Shown piece after piece: positions 43,808 to 52,886 of a DNA stretch of 64,000 nucleotides. This DNA is from Candidatus Omnitrophota bacterium (lineage in GTDB: Bacteria; Omnitrophota; Gorgyraeia; Velamenicoccales; Velamenicoccaceae). The stretch is from the NCBI GenBank assembly GCA_003451585.1, contig DMEU01000006.1, positions 58,201 to 122,200 of the forward strand, given 5' to 3'. The position numbers and the translations under genes were made by a program. The notes under the pieces are model-generated. The model was not told where the DNA came from and searched no databases. It saw only the letters and a list, made by a program, of their open reading frames with translations. The stretch's first letter is position 1, and the number at the start of each line of letters is the position of its first letter.

Positions 43808-44215
43808 ATGAAAATAACGCTTGATACGCGGATATATCCTCTGGAAGCCATAATGAACGCATGTTACGCTTTCATCGACCGGGCATATGTATCTCTTGAC
43901 AGGCCATCAAAAGAAACGGCAAGGGTCGATTTGAAAGACAAAAAAACGGCCGATAAAAATGCCGGGAAAAACCTGAAAGAAGAATTCTTAAACGAGCTGT
44001 TGCATAGTTCAGTGCGGTACCAGATAAGCAAAAACAATAGAAAAATTCGGGAATATATTGTCGGTCGCGCGTTGTATAGCCCTGTCTTATCCGAAACAAT
44101 AGGTCCTGATGGCGGTAAAGAACTTGATTACCTCGAAGACCCTCTTGGCATAGCGATACCCTGGGAGAAGAAATACGGCAAGAAAAAGAAAAAACATTCC
44201 GCAAAAACCCTATAG
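43808..44215 (+). CDS. hxsD: HxsD-like protein of the His-Xaa-Ser system
   Basis: The 135-residue protein has ITLDTRIYPLEAIMNACYAF, then DRAYVSLD, and the C-terminal EFLNELLHSSVRYQISKNNR followed by KIREYIVGRAL. This is the layout of HxsD (short protein of the His-Xaa-Ser system, with an acidic ND/NELL-x-x-x-R pattern). HxsD has no proved activity but travels with the maturases HxsB and HxsC. The ATG at 43808 is chosen over an in-frame start at 43769 that lies within the preceding gene. The middle (45-65) is Lys/Asp rich. The adjacent HxsB and HxsA-like genes strengthen the call. Confidence 0.78.
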   Translation: MKITLDTRIYPLEAIMNACYAFIDRAYVSLDRPSKETARVDLKDKKTADKNAGKNLKEEFLNELLHSSVRYQISKNNRKIREYIVGRALYSPVLSETIGPDGGKELDYLEDPLGIAIPWEKKYGKKKKKHSAKTL

Positions 44216-44248
44216 CATAACGCTTATTTTCTGCCTCAAATAGAATCA

Positions 44249-45709
44249 ATGAATTCAATCATGCTCCAAACGATAGAACGACAACCGTTAAAAAAACATA
44301 TCGGTTTTTTAAGGTTTACGGGGCATAAAAAAGGGTATTTGCTCACCAACGACACAGGCGGATACTGTATTCTATCCGTCCATGAGTTTTCCGATTTCAT
44401 TGAAGGAAGGCTGGACACACTGAAAAAACCCAGGCTTGCCCGCCTGCGGGAGTTGGGTTTTTTGGCGGATACGTTGAATCTCGAGAAACTCATAGGAGAA
44501 TACGCTTCGCGCCGCGCTTTTTTATCCGCTGGGACAAATCTTCACATAGTAGTCATCACGCTGCGTTGCGACCACGGGTGCATCTATTGCCAGACATCCT
44601 CCGGCAGGCCGGCAGACAAAGGCCTGGATATGGATATAACCACGGCCAGACAGACGGTTGACAGGATATTTGAATCCCAAAGCAAGCTCATCACGATAGA
44701 GTTCCAGGGAGGAGAGCCCACCCTTAACTTCGATACCCTGCGTTTTATAGTTGACTACGCTTCTGAAAAAAACAGATCCGCGGGCAAGGACCTTTTGTTC
44801 TCGCTTGTAACTAATCTTGTTTCGCTTAACCAGAAGCAATTTGACTATCTTGTAAAAAACAAGGTCAGCATATGCACTTCTTTGGACGGCCCTGAAATTT
44901 TACAAAATAAACAGCGTATTTTTTTTGAAGGACGCGGGTCCTATAGAAAAACTCTGCACTGGCTAAAGAAGTTCAAAAAATCCTTCGGTTCCAGAGAATT
45001 CCCTCATAAAATAAATGCGCTAGCAACTATCACAAGGCACTCCTTCCCTCATTACAAAAAAATCGTAGATGAATATACCGGCCTCGGCTTGAATATCATA
45101 CATTTAAGGCCGGCCAATCCGTTCGGGCTGGCTAGCCATAACTGGGGAAAAATCGGATTTTCTGCCGATGAGTTTCTTTCCTTTTACCGAAAAACCTTTG
45201 ATTACATCCTTAAAAAGAACCTCGCAGGTGAGTTTATCGCAGAAAGAACAGCGGCAATATTCCTAAAGAAAATCTTTTCCGATATTGACCCTAATTATCT
45301 TGACTTAAGGTCGCCGTGCGGCGCCGGCATAGGCCAATTGGCATATAATTTCGACGGCGATGTCTTTTCCTGCGACGAAGGAAGGATGCTGGCAAAGACC
45401 GGAGACGACGCATTCAAAATAGGCAATGTCAGATCCAACGATTATCATGATTTCATGGCCAGCCCGGTATTAAAAGCCGTCTGCCTTGCCTCGTGCCTGG
45501 ATAATCTTGCGGGCTGCCAGGACTGCGCCTATATGCCTTACTGCGGTGTGTGCCCGGCATATAATTATTCGCTTACCGGAAACATATACGGCAAAGAGCC
45601 CCATAACGACAGATGCAGGATCAACAAGGGGATACTGGACCATATTTTCGATAAGATCGAAGATACCGACTGCGCGGAGATATTTAAAACCTGGATAAAC
45701 CACACATAA
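44249..45709 (+). CDS. hxsB: HxsB, radical SAM maturase of the His-Xaa-Ser system
   Basis: The 486-residue SPASM-type rSAM matches HxsB along its length. The N-terminal region contains YLLTNDTGGYCILS. FLSAGTNLHIVVITLRCDHG leads into the cluster (Cys107, 111, 114). ITIEFQGGEPTLNFDTLRF, VTNLVSLN, SLDGPEILQ, YLDLRSPCGAGIGQLAYNFD and GDVFSCDEGRML follow. The C-terminal auxiliary cysteines lie in CLDNLAGCQDCAYMPYCGVC. HxsB is thought to modify the HxsA repeat peptide, and the precise chemistry is not known to me. The HxsA-like gene is two genes downstream. No ribosome site is clear for the ATG at 44249, and one at 44261 is possible. Confidence 0.93.
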   Translation: MNSIMLQTIERQPLKKHIGFLRFTGHKKGYLLTNDTGGYCILSVHEFSDFIEGRLDTLKKPRLARLRELGFLADTLNLEKLIGEYASRRAFLSAGTNLHIVVITLRCDHGCIYCQTSSGRPADKGLDMDITTARQTVDRIFESQSKLITIEFQGGEPTLNFDTLRFIVDYASEKNRSAGKDLLFSLVTNLVSLNQKQFDYLVKNKVSICTSLDGPEILQNKQRIFFEGRGSYRKTLHWLKKFKKSFGSREFPHKINALATITRHSFPHYKKIVDEYTGLGLNIIHLRPANPFGLASHNWGKIGFSADEFLSFYRKTFDYILKKNLAGEFIAERTAAIFLKKIFSDIDPNYLDLRSPCGAGIGQLAYNFDGDVFSCDEGRMLAKTGDDAFKIGNVRSNDYHDFMASPVLKAVCLASCLDNLAGCQDCAYMPYCGVCPAYNYSLTGNIYGKEPHNDRCRINKGILDHIFDKIEDTDCAEIFKTWINHT

Positions 45710-45719
45710 GGCGGTGTTT

Positions 45720-46493
45720 ATGAAAGAAAAAATCTGTTTTCTGGCAATGGTGCTGTTTCTTTTGGTTTTCGCGTTCGCGGGCGCGTCATCAGCCAAAGAT
45801 GAACTCGAGTTCTATGAAGATTGCATGAAAGAGTTCAGTGTTTCAAATATTGATTTACGGTCGAAGGAAGTTGCGCCGTTGACGTATCTTTTAAATGACT
45901 ATTTTGCCTGCCGGGTTGCCGCAAATGACGACATAAAAGAATGTTCAAGCCTGCTTGAGCCGATTGAATGCAGGAAAGTATTGACAAATTACTGGCTTTT
46001 TTACGGCAGGCTGATCCAGAAAAACCGTGTTACGCAAGTCGTGTTGGACTCTTGTTCCTCAACAGAAAAAAACGGCTGTAAAATAATCGCTGACGCGATA
46101 GTAAAAGATAACCCCTCCATTTGTTACGGAACGAGAGCAGAACCTGTGGAAAAAAGTAAAGCCGATTACTGCGCGGCTGTTTCCGGAGGCAATCCGTCGC
46201 TTTGCCCAGATCTTTCCTGCCGCGATCTCACCTATTTTGTCGCGGCGCTGAAAGCCGGTGACCAGAAACTTTGCGATAAAATATCCATAAATAACCCTAA
46301 CGTGGACCACAAAGAACGGCTAAAAATGGTGTGCAAGGGAGGCACTACCGGCAACACAGAGCTTTGTCAGCAGGCTAAAGAGTTCGAAAACTTCAAAAAA
46401 AGGTACTGCTCACAGACCGCAAAACAGCGATATCTGCAAGAAAAAGAAGTTCTGTTAAAAGGGCCGGCATTTGATGAAAAAAGGGGGCAATGA
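45720..46493 (+). CDS. Exported cysteine-rich protein of unknown function
   Basis: The 257-residue protein has a clear signal peptide (residues 1-24, ending GASSAKD). The mature part has about 14 cysteines at semi-regular intervals and a loose repeat in which a small acidic turn precedes a Leu/Ile-Cys (DNPSICYG, GGNPSLCPDL, AGDQKLCDKI, TGNTELCQQA). This suggests a disulfide-rich helical repeat. Its ATG has AAGGCGG 5 bases upstream, and its stop lies just inside the ribosome site of the HxsA-like gene, so it is tied to the peptide operon. It might bind or present the modified peptide outside the cell, which is inference. Confidence 0.7.
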   Translation: MKEKICFLAMVLFLLVFAFAGASSAKDELEFYEDCMKEFSVSNIDLRSKEVAPLTYLLNDYFACRVAANDDIKECSSLLEPIECRKVLTNYWLFYGRLIQKNRVTQVVLDSCSSTEKNGCKIIADAIVKDNPSICYGTRAEPVEKSKADYCAAVSGGNPSLCPDLSCRDLTYFVAALKAGDQKLCDKISINNPNVDHKERLKMVCKGGTTGNTELCQQAKEFENFKKRYCSQTAKQRYLQEKEVLLKGPAFDEKRGQ

Positions 46494-46494
46494 A

Positions 46495-46782
46495 ATGGCC
46501 AAAAACAAAAAGAAAAGAAAAAAATTGATGCCTAAAATAAAAAAAGACATCCTTGATTTTTGCTTCTCCGAAGAGGGAAAAATCAGCAAAAAAACTGTGG
46601 CGAAGCTCGGTTTAACGATGGCGATGCTTTCGGCTTCGGTAAAAGCCCTTGAAGCATGCCATGGCTCCGGCACGAGTACAGCAAATGCATTTTTTTCGGC
46701 AGGGCAGGGCGGACACCAATCAGGGACAACACACGCAAGCCACCCGTCGCATACTTCCCACGGCTCACATGGACAGTGGTAA
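46495..46782 (+). CDS. hxsA: HxsA-like precursor peptide with His-Xaa-Ser repeats
   Basis: The 95-residue peptide has a very basic start (MAKNKKKRKK), a central SEEGKISKKTVAKLG element and a short hydrophobic helix (about 38-52) ending LEAC. The C-terminal core contains six His-Xaa-Ser triplets: 56-58, 74-76, and four in tandem at 80-91 (HASHPSHTSHGSHGQW). This is the hallmark of HxsA, the presumed substrate of HxsB. The ATG at 46495 has GGGGG 7 bases upstream, nearly the same strong signal as gap, suggesting high expression. Longer in-frame starts at 46471 (TTG) and 46474 lie inside the upstream gene. Confidence 0.9.
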   Translation: MAKNKKKRKKLMPKIKKDILDFCFSEEGKISKKTVAKLGLTMAMLSASVKALEACHGSGTSTANAFFSAGQGGHQSGTTHASHPSHTSHGSHGQW

Positions 46783-46790
46783 TTTAATAA

Positions 46791-47672
46791 ATGGATGCCC
46801 CCGCTCAGCTTATCCTGATCGCTACATACAGATGCAATTTGGCTTGCTCTCATTGTCCGGTCGCCAGGTCGAGTAAGGCTCTACCTTCCATCATCGCCCG
46901 AAAAGCCGTCATACATTATTTACGGTTTTTCAGGCCAAATCCAGCCCGGATCAAGATCTGCGGCGGCGAACCTTTCCTGAATTTTACCCTCGTCAAAGAT
47001 ATCGTTCGCACAGCACTGTCAAATACAACGTCCTGCGAATTCACTATATCCACCAACGGCACACTGATCGACAAAAATGTTTTTTCTTATTTACAAAAAC
47101 ACCCCGAGATCGAAATCTGGTATAGCCCTCATCCGGCAGAAGGTATGCGGCCGGTGCGTTCGTTGTCAAAACTGCCGAACACAGGCATCAATCTCCTGAT
47201 CTCCCCCAAAAACGTAGTTCGCGTGTCGGAAGAATTCCTGAAATATCTGAATGAAGGATATACAGGATTCAACTTTTTGCCCGAGTATTTCACCCGATGG
47301 AATGATGCGCAAGTCAGAATCTTAAAATACGAGTTCACAATCCTATCTGAGATGATAAAAAAACTCGCTGGCCGCGGCCTGCGCATCAGGATCAAAAACC
47401 TGACATCGTCTGGATCAACCCCACTGTTCAATGATGGCGTGGTCATCGATCACAATGGTGACGTCTTCCAAAACAACATGATCCTGTCCAAGCACTTTTT
47501 TTACCTAAAGGATCAGCTCAAGATCGGCAATATCGAACATCCTTCAAAAGTCCGTTGGGAACAAAAAATAAAGTACGCGGATATTTTCAAACACAGCATG
47601 GATAAACGGACCTATTCGTCTACTCAAATTGTCGATAAGGCGCTCAGTGATTTTGTCAACCTCTTACATTAA
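46791..47672 (+). CDS. Radical SAM protein, no auxiliary cysteines
   Basis: The 293-residue rSAM protein has its cluster at Cys15, 19 and 22 (RCNLACSHC), IKICGGEPFLNFTLVKD and FTISTNGTLID. The later DHNGDVFQNN position, where SPASM proteins carry a cysteine, has none, and no other Cys set follows. It is the first rSAM after the HxsA-like peptide, starting 8 bases past its stop. A role on that peptide or its derivative is likely from position alone. No clear ribosome site precedes the ATG, so coupling to the peptide gene is probable. Confidence 0.85.
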   Translation: MDAPAQLILIATYRCNLACSHCPVARSSKALPSIIARKAVIHYLRFFRPNPARIKICGGEPFLNFTLVKDIVRTALSNTTSCEFTISTNGTLIDKNVFSYLQKHPEIEIWYSPHPAEGMRPVRSLSKLPNTGINLLISPKNVVRVSEEFLKYLNEGYTGFNFLPEYFTRWNDAQVRILKYEFTILSEMIKKLAGRGLRIRIKNLTSSGSTPLFNDGVVIDHNGDVFQNNMILSKHFFYLKDQLKIGNIEHPSKVRWEQKIKYADIFKHSMDKRTYSSTQIVDKALSDFVNLLH

Positions 47673-47679
47673 AACCACC

Positions 47680-48609
47680 ATGGAAAGAATAGACCTAAAA
47701 ACCGGTTTCCTCTGCAATAACAATTGCAGATTCTGCGTTCAGGCTCACAAAAAGAAATTCGGAAATAAAAAATCCAGTGAACTCAAAAAATATATAAAAA
47801 CTTCTTTCCCTCATTTTCAAGGAGTGGTTTTCACCGGAGGAGAAGCAAGCATCCGAGATGATTTCTTTGATCTTGTTAGTTTTGCAAAAAAAATCGGATT
47901 TACAACAATACAGATCCAGACGAACGGCAGGATATTCGCCTATAAGGATTTTTGTGTCAAGGCGATAAAAGCCGGCGCAACTGAATTTGCCATAGCGATC
48001 CACGGTCACACATCCCAACTCCACGATTACCTGACCGGTGCCTCAGACAGCTTTCAGCAGACGCTTCAGGGCATTAAGAACTTGGCCGGTCTCGACCAGC
48101 TTATCATCACAAATACCGTTATCACAAAACCCAACTACCCGTATTTGCCCGATATCGCGAAGCTATTGATTGATTTAAAAATTTTTAGGATCCAATTTGC
48201 CTTTGTCCACGCCATGGGAAACGCGTTGAAGAACGCTAATTCCATGATTCCGAGAAAATCTCTTGTAGAACCTTACGTCAAAAAGGCCATAGATATCGGG
48301 TTATCCGGACACGCGAGGATGACTACAGAGGCGATCCCGTATTGTTTTATGGATGGATACGATGAGTTCGTGGGTGAAAAAAACATCCCGAAGACCAAGG
48401 TCTTTGATCTGGATTATACCATAGAAGATTTTACGGTCGTGCGCCGAAATGAGGGCAAGATAAAAGATGAAAAGTGCCGTCTTTGTTCTTTTTTTGAGGC
48501 GTGCGAAGGCCCATGGAAAGAATATCCGGAGATCTACGGATGGGAAGAGTTCCAGCCGGTCTTAAAAAGAAAAAAACAAAAAAATGCGAAATGTCGAACT
48601 ACTCAATAA
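47680..48609 (+). CDS. Radical SAM protein with CX2CX5C C-terminus (HxsC-like)
   Basis: The 309-residue enzyme has FLCNNNCRFC (Cys12, 16, 19), VVFTGGEASIRDDF and IHGHTSQLHDYLTGASDSFQ followed by a GIKNL segment. It ends with CRLCSFFEACEGPWKEYPEI. The HD..TG..GSF......I.NL element and the C-x2-C-x5-C ending recall HxsC, the second maturase of the Hxs system, but I do not see enough to call it HxsC. The same two marks recur in five other genes here. The ATG at 47680 is preferred over an in-frame start at 47629 inside the previous gene. Confidence 0.83.
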   Translation: MERIDLKTGFLCNNNCRFCVQAHKKKFGNKKSSELKKYIKTSFPHFQGVVFTGGEASIRDDFFDLVSFAKKIGFTTIQIQTNGRIFAYKDFCVKAIKAGATEFAIAIHGHTSQLHDYLTGASDSFQQTLQGIKNLAGLDQLIITNTVITKPNYPYLPDIAKLLIDLKIFRIQFAFVHAMGNALKNANSMIPRKSLVEPYVKKAIDIGLSGHARMTTEAIPYCFMDGYDEFVGEKNIPKTKVFDLDYTIEDFTVVRRNEGKIKDEKCRLCSFFEACEGPWKEYPEIYGWEEFQPVLKRKKQKNAKCRTTQ

Positions 48610-51223
48610 ATCCCGGGCATTCTTAGAAAAGCACAAGAACACGGCCTTCGTTTACAGAGAACACTTCCGGAATAAAAGAACTGCCCCTCAAAAGGGCTCA
48701 AAAGTACTCCTGTTCAAGAACTTTTTGTATCGCCCGGGGAAAGAGGAACAGGCCACCTTTTCCCAATCCGCCCTCTATCTCGCATCAAGCCTGAAGAATA
48801 ACGGTTTTCAGTACGTTTTTTCCGAATCAAGAATATCAACGGAAAATAATAGCTTCATCACCGCTTTTGACAGTTTGCAAAGGATATTGTCGCTCCATCC
48901 TGACATCAACATCATCTGCATCCCTCTTTACGAGGATTTTTTCCTAAAAGCGAAGGAATTGGTGGATTTCCTAAGAAGAGAGACCAACGCTTTTATCGGT
49001 GTCGGCGGAACGATGCCTACCCTGAATCCTGAACATGTCTTCGCGCATTTGCCCGGGGTCAACTTTCTCTTGAGGGGGAGCGGAGAGGAGGCCCTGGCCA
49101 GTATCGCCCGCATCCTCAAGGATAAAAACACAACTTCAGAGCTCGATCTGAATACCATACAGGAACTATCAAGGTTAACGGGTTTTATCTTCAGGAGCAA
49201 TGGTTACTTTATCGCGGCCGCGCCGGATCAGGTCAACCATATCGAAGACTTTGACCGGTCCGGCATCGATCTTTCGCTCCTGGGCAAAGAAGATGTTTCC
49301 GACGGACTCATTCTTTATACCGCCAGAGGTTGCCGCAATGGTTGTTTTTTCTGCACAACATTCGGACACGGTACGTTCAGAGGTAAAAGCGCAGGTGAAC
49401 TTGCCCGGATATGTGATGACTACCTGTCGCGCCTGCCCGAGTTGTTCGAAGGCAAGGTACCGGCGGAGTCTTGCAAAATATCCTTCTACGACGATGATTT
49501 CCTTGCCGACCCCCAAAGGGCTCTGAAATTCTTCGATTATCTGAAGACAACACCCTTAAAGATAAAATTTTTCCAAGCGGGGATCAGGTCTTTCTCCAAC
49601 AACGAGGTCTTAAGCAGGATAGACAACACGCTCTTCGACAGCAGAAACGGCCATGTCTATATTGGCACCGAAAATTTCTGCGATAGGGAACTGGCGCGGC
49701 TCGGGAAGGGGTACGGCTTTAAACAGGCACAGGAAGTCATAGCGGCGCTCTCAGCAAGGCAGATTAAACAATACCACCACCTTATACTGTCCAACCACCT
49801 CACCGGCCCGCGCGATATGGCAGAGAACCTCTTTAAGATCACCGCCCTGCAATACAGGTATAAACCGTATTTTAATGTCCTGGCCCCTATCATACCTTAT
49901 CTGGTATCATTATACCCATCAATAAGTTACCGTATCGCCAAAAAGACAAAAAGGTTGAAATACCTTAATATCCCGAAGACACTTTCCTTAAAAGAACATA
50001 GGCGGTATGACTACCCTTTGGTCAAAAACGATATCCCGACGAACTCCCTGACGCGCCGCCTTGTCCCTGTCGTTGAGCGCGCATTCAGGTCAGAAAAGGA
50101 TTATGCCAAAATACTGGATGGTTTTCTGCTCGGGCTATCCCTGCTTACAAAAGAGCATCGCGGCCAAAATAAGATTATTTCAGGTATCGCGGCTGAATAT
50201 TCGGGTTATCCGGAATTGATCAAAAAAGATACCGGCACGCAGTTAAAAAACCATCGTAACAATATTCAGCTGATGCTCACACGAAGATGCCAGTTAAGGT
50301 GCCGTTACTGCCCTGTCATCAAAAAAGAGACCAGTATGCCGGTAAACGTCTTGTTTGCTTCCGTGGATCTGCTTTTTACTTCATCCAAAAAAGACCTCAG
50401 GATAGATTTTACGGGGGGAGAGCCCCTGCTGGAGTTCGGCCTCGTCAAAAAGACCGTAGCTTATGCCAAGAAGACAGCCGAAAAGAAAGGCAAGACGGTA
50501 TCTTTTTATATGGTTACAAACGCCCTGGCCCTGGATGAAGCTAAGGCTGATTTTTTGGCGTCCGAGCGTTTTTTTCTCGAGCTATCAGTTGACGGCAGCG
50601 AACGCATCCACAATCACTATAAGATACCCGGCCGGCAAAAATTTAACCCATACCGATTGACGACCAGGAACATTAAAATGGTTTTTGCTAAGAATATACG
50701 CCATTGCGCCATTATGGTGGTCGCCCCAAAAATAGCCGGCCATCTTTATAAAAATTTCACGCATCTCATTGAACTTGGTTTCAGGGACATCGGGATAAAT
50801 TACGCTTTGGGCGCGGATTGGACGAGCGCCTCCCGCTCCATTTTTTTTAAGCAGTTGGACCGCATCAGATCGGCATATTTTTCTTGCCCGCAGGCATGCC
50901 GAGTCCGTCTGAACAACCTTGGATCCCGCCTTGAGCCGGCTATCCTGAACACCGAAATAATGGCGGATACCGATGGTTCTCTGCACCTGCTTACGGATTG
51001 GCTTTTTGAGAAAGACGGCGGAAGGGCAGCGCCGCGCTTAAGTAACGTCCGTGTCGCCGGAGATTTTGACGATTTTTATTTTTCCAATGCCGCCATACTT
51101 CACAGGCTTCTGCGCTATAACACGCCTCGCGTAAAGAATATCATACTGAACAATATACGAATGGGATATGAGACGGGTGCCTATTTCAAGGGAGCGTTCA
51201 CACGCCAGGCTTCACCTATATGA
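48584..51223 (+). CDS. Fusion of B12-binding radical SAM and LFTS-type radical SAM domains
   Basis: In order, the 879-residue protein has a cobalamin-binding-like domain (about 30-190, with IGVGGTMPTLNPEHV and LRGSGEEAL) and a first rSAM site at Cys250, 254 and 257 (GCRNGCFFC). A helical region and a second complete rSAM follow, with Cys569, 573 and 576 (RCQLRCRYC), LLFTSSKKDLRIDFTGGEPL, and the ending NNIRMGYETGAYFKGAF. The second half is a paralogue of the genes at 53944 and 56698. The pair 55149/56698 reproduces this fusion as two separate genes. It overlaps its upstream neighbour by 26 bases. The substrate is unknown. Confidence 0.88.
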   Translation: MRNVELLNKSRAFLEKHKNTAFVYREHFRNKRTAPQKGSKVLLFKNFLYRPGKEEQATFSQSALYLASSLKNNGFQYVFSESRISTENNSFITAFDSLQRILSLHPDINIICIPLYEDFFLKAKELVDFLRRETNAFIGVGGTMPTLNPEHVFAHLPGVNFLLRGSGEEALASIARILKDKNTTSELDLNTIQELSRLTGFIFRSNGYFIAAAPDQVNHIEDFDRSGIDLSLLGKEDVSDGLILYTARGCRNGCFFCTTFGHGTFRGKSAGELARICDDYLSRLPELFEGKVPAESCKISFYDDDFLADPQRALKFFDYLKTTPLKIKFFQAGIRSFSNNEVLSRIDNTLFDSRNGHVYIGTENFCDRELARLGKGYGFKQAQEVIAALSARQIKQYHHLILSNHLTGPRDMAENLFKITALQYRYKPYFNVLAPIIPYLVSLYPSISYRIAKKTKRLKYLNIPKTLSLKEHRRYDYPLVKNDIPTNSLTRRLVPVVERAFRSEKDYAKILDGFLLGLSLLTKEHRGQNKIISGIAAEYSGYPELIKKDTGTQLKNHRNNIQLMLTRRCQLRCRYCPVIKKETSMPVNVLFASVDLLFTSSKKDLRIDFTGGEPLLEFGLVKKTVAYAKKTAEKKGKTVSFYMVTNALALDEAKADFLASERFFLELSVDGSERIHNHYKIPGRQKFNPYRLTTRNIKMVFAKNIRHCAIMVVAPKIAGHLYKNFTHLIELGFRDIGINYALGADWTSASRSIFFKQLDRIRSAYFSCPQACRVRLNNLGSRLEPAILNTEIMADTDGSLHLLTDWLFEKDGGRAAPRLSNVRVAGDFDDFYFSNAAILHRLLRYNTPRVKNIILNNIRMGYETGAYFKGAFTRQASPI

Positions 51224-52875
51224 ATAACCGAAAAAAGAAGATCATTATCGCGGAACTGAATAATGAATGCAACAATTCCTGTTTTTTTTGTAAGGTGGAC
51301 AAGACGGGCAGCCGCGGCAGTTCCTTTTTGATAGAACAAATAAAGAACGCCGCGCGTGCCGGCTTCAAGGCCATGGATCTTACCGGAAGCGAAACCACGC
51401 TGAATCCAAACTTTTTTGATTATATATCTACTGCCAGGGCCTGCGGCTTCAACCTGATCACGGTCTTCACGAACGGAGGAATGTTCTATTATGAAAGTTT
51501 CTGCAGGAAGGCATCGGCATCCGGAATAACTAAGATTATTTTCGGTGCTCACAGCTCCAGGCTCAAGCTGCACGACTCCATAACTCAAAGGCCGGGCAGC
51601 TTCTCCCAGCTTCTTGCCGCTATGAATAATGTCAAAAAGTACGGTATGCAATTTGGCGTGCAACTGCCGTTGCACACGAAAAATATAGAAGGTGTAAGGC
51701 AAACAGTGGTTTTTTTAAAAAGACAAGGGGCCGACTTTTTTATTTTCACGCCCGTCCTGCCTTCCCTATACCAATTCAGGGAAAGCTTAGACCTTGACAC
51801 AAGGCTGCTCTTAAGACCGCGCCATATAAAGATGTTCAAAAAAGAATTACTGAAACTGAAGGGGTTTAATTTTTCGTTCAATTTTTTCCCCCCGTGCCGC
51901 CTAAGAGGCATTGACCGGAAGTTCATTAAATCGAATATCGGCCTCAAAAACGTTATGGTCGTTTCAGAGAACGGCAATATCGCGTCTGCCGAAAGACTCA
52001 TAAAGAGGATAACGAGCAGAAAAGTAAAATGCGCCCTGTGCCCGGATAAGGCAAGGTGCGAAGGAGAACTCAACAACATAGCGCCGCTTGAAACTCATTC
52101 ATTTTTTTGGTGCCTTTCCGACCTCCACGTCCAAAGGTCCACATTCAGCCGCTCTTCGTCTATTTTCCGCGACGCAAAAAACCTTGAATGGAATAAAGCG
52201 TTGCTTTTGGGGGATATTGTGGAGGGGGACAAAGGCAGGGGGGCATTTTCAGCATACCGGAACCTGTCAGCCAAATTTTCTTTAGGGCGGAGAGTTTTAA
52301 ATCTGGCGGGTAATCATGACTATTGTTTTGAAAATGACGAGCCCTCATTGTCTCTTTTCAAAAAAAACGTGTCGAAGAGATTGTTCCGTACGTACGCGCA
52401 CGGCAATATCCTTTTTATACTTCTGTCTTTGGATCAGGAGCCAGGCGATATCGCCGGATGCCCTCCGGATTCCATCCTGAACGAAACATTCAATAAGCTT
52501 AAGAAGGCCCTGACAGAAAACAGCGGCATGATCACGATCGTTGCCTCCCATTACAATATGCGCCTTACCCGGGTCGGGCGGTCCGGCGCCTCTTTAAAAG
52601 ACCTGCTCCCGGGCCGCGCGATGCCGGATGTCTGGGTCTCCGGCCACTCTTCTTTTGAGGATAGCAGGCTTTTGACAAGTTCCAGAGGCACTAAATTCAT
52701 AAACTGTCCGCAGGCCGCACATGATATCAAAAGCCTTTTTTTTGTCTTTCAAGACAGAACACCGTTTATAACGATCAAGATAAGGGACCATAAAGGCAGG
52801 GGATTTATCCCTCCGGAAATACGCGTCAAACTAAGGAAAAATATCAAGCTCCGGCAGGGCCATAATCTAGCCTAA
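51220..52875 (+). CDS. Radical SAM-metallophosphoesterase fusion
   Basis: The 551-residue protein has an N-terminal rSAM (about 1-285) with Cys17, 21 and 24 (ECNNSCFFC), the GGE motif altered to LTGSETTL, AHSSRLKLHDSITQRPGSF and the CX2CX5C ending CALCPDKARCEGEL. A complete calcineurin-like phosphoesterase follows: DLH at Asp301/His303, GD at Asp332, GNHD at 365-367, His444 in SHYNM and GH at His476. All metal ligands look intact. The single frame rules out two genes. It overlaps the previous gene by ATGA. I do not know of another such fusion from memory. Confidence 0.88.
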   Translation: MNNRKKKIIIAELNNECNNSCFFCKVDKTGSRGSSFLIEQIKNAARAGFKAMDLTGSETTLNPNFFDYISTARACGFNLITVFTNGGMFYYESFCRKASASGITKIIFGAHSSRLKLHDSITQRPGSFSQLLAAMNNVKKYGMQFGVQLPLHTKNIEGVRQTVVFLKRQGADFFIFTPVLPSLYQFRESLDLDTRLLLRPRHIKMFKKELLKLKGFNFSFNFFPPCRLRGIDRKFIKSNIGLKNVMVVSENGNIASAERLIKRITSRKVKCALCPDKARCEGELNNIAPLETHSFFWCLSDLHVQRSTFSRSSSIFRDAKNLEWNKALLLGDIVEGDKGRGAFSAYRNLSAKFSLGRRVLNLAGNHDYCFENDEPSLSLFKKNVSKRLFRTYAHGNILFILLSLDQEPGDIAGCPPDSILNETFNKLKKALTENSGMITIVASHYNMRLTRVGRSGASLKDLLPGRAMPDVWVSGHSSFEDSRLLTSSRGTKFINCPQAAHDIKSLFFVFQDRTPFITIKIRDHKGRGFIPPEIRVKLRKNIKLRQGHNLA

Positions 52876-52886
52876 TAGTTAAATTC

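Noticed and set aside
46740..46780. His/Ser-rich tail read as a simple nickel-binding His tract (HypB/SlyD type)
   Set aside because: Strict His-Xaa-Ser triplets next to HxsB and HxsD fit HxsA better than a metal-storage tail. No hydrogenase or nickel genes are nearby.
46649..46876. 75-codon + frame overlapping the HxsA-like peptide and the next rSAM
   Set aside because: It is a different frame over two better-supported genes, without a ribosome site or a plausible protein.
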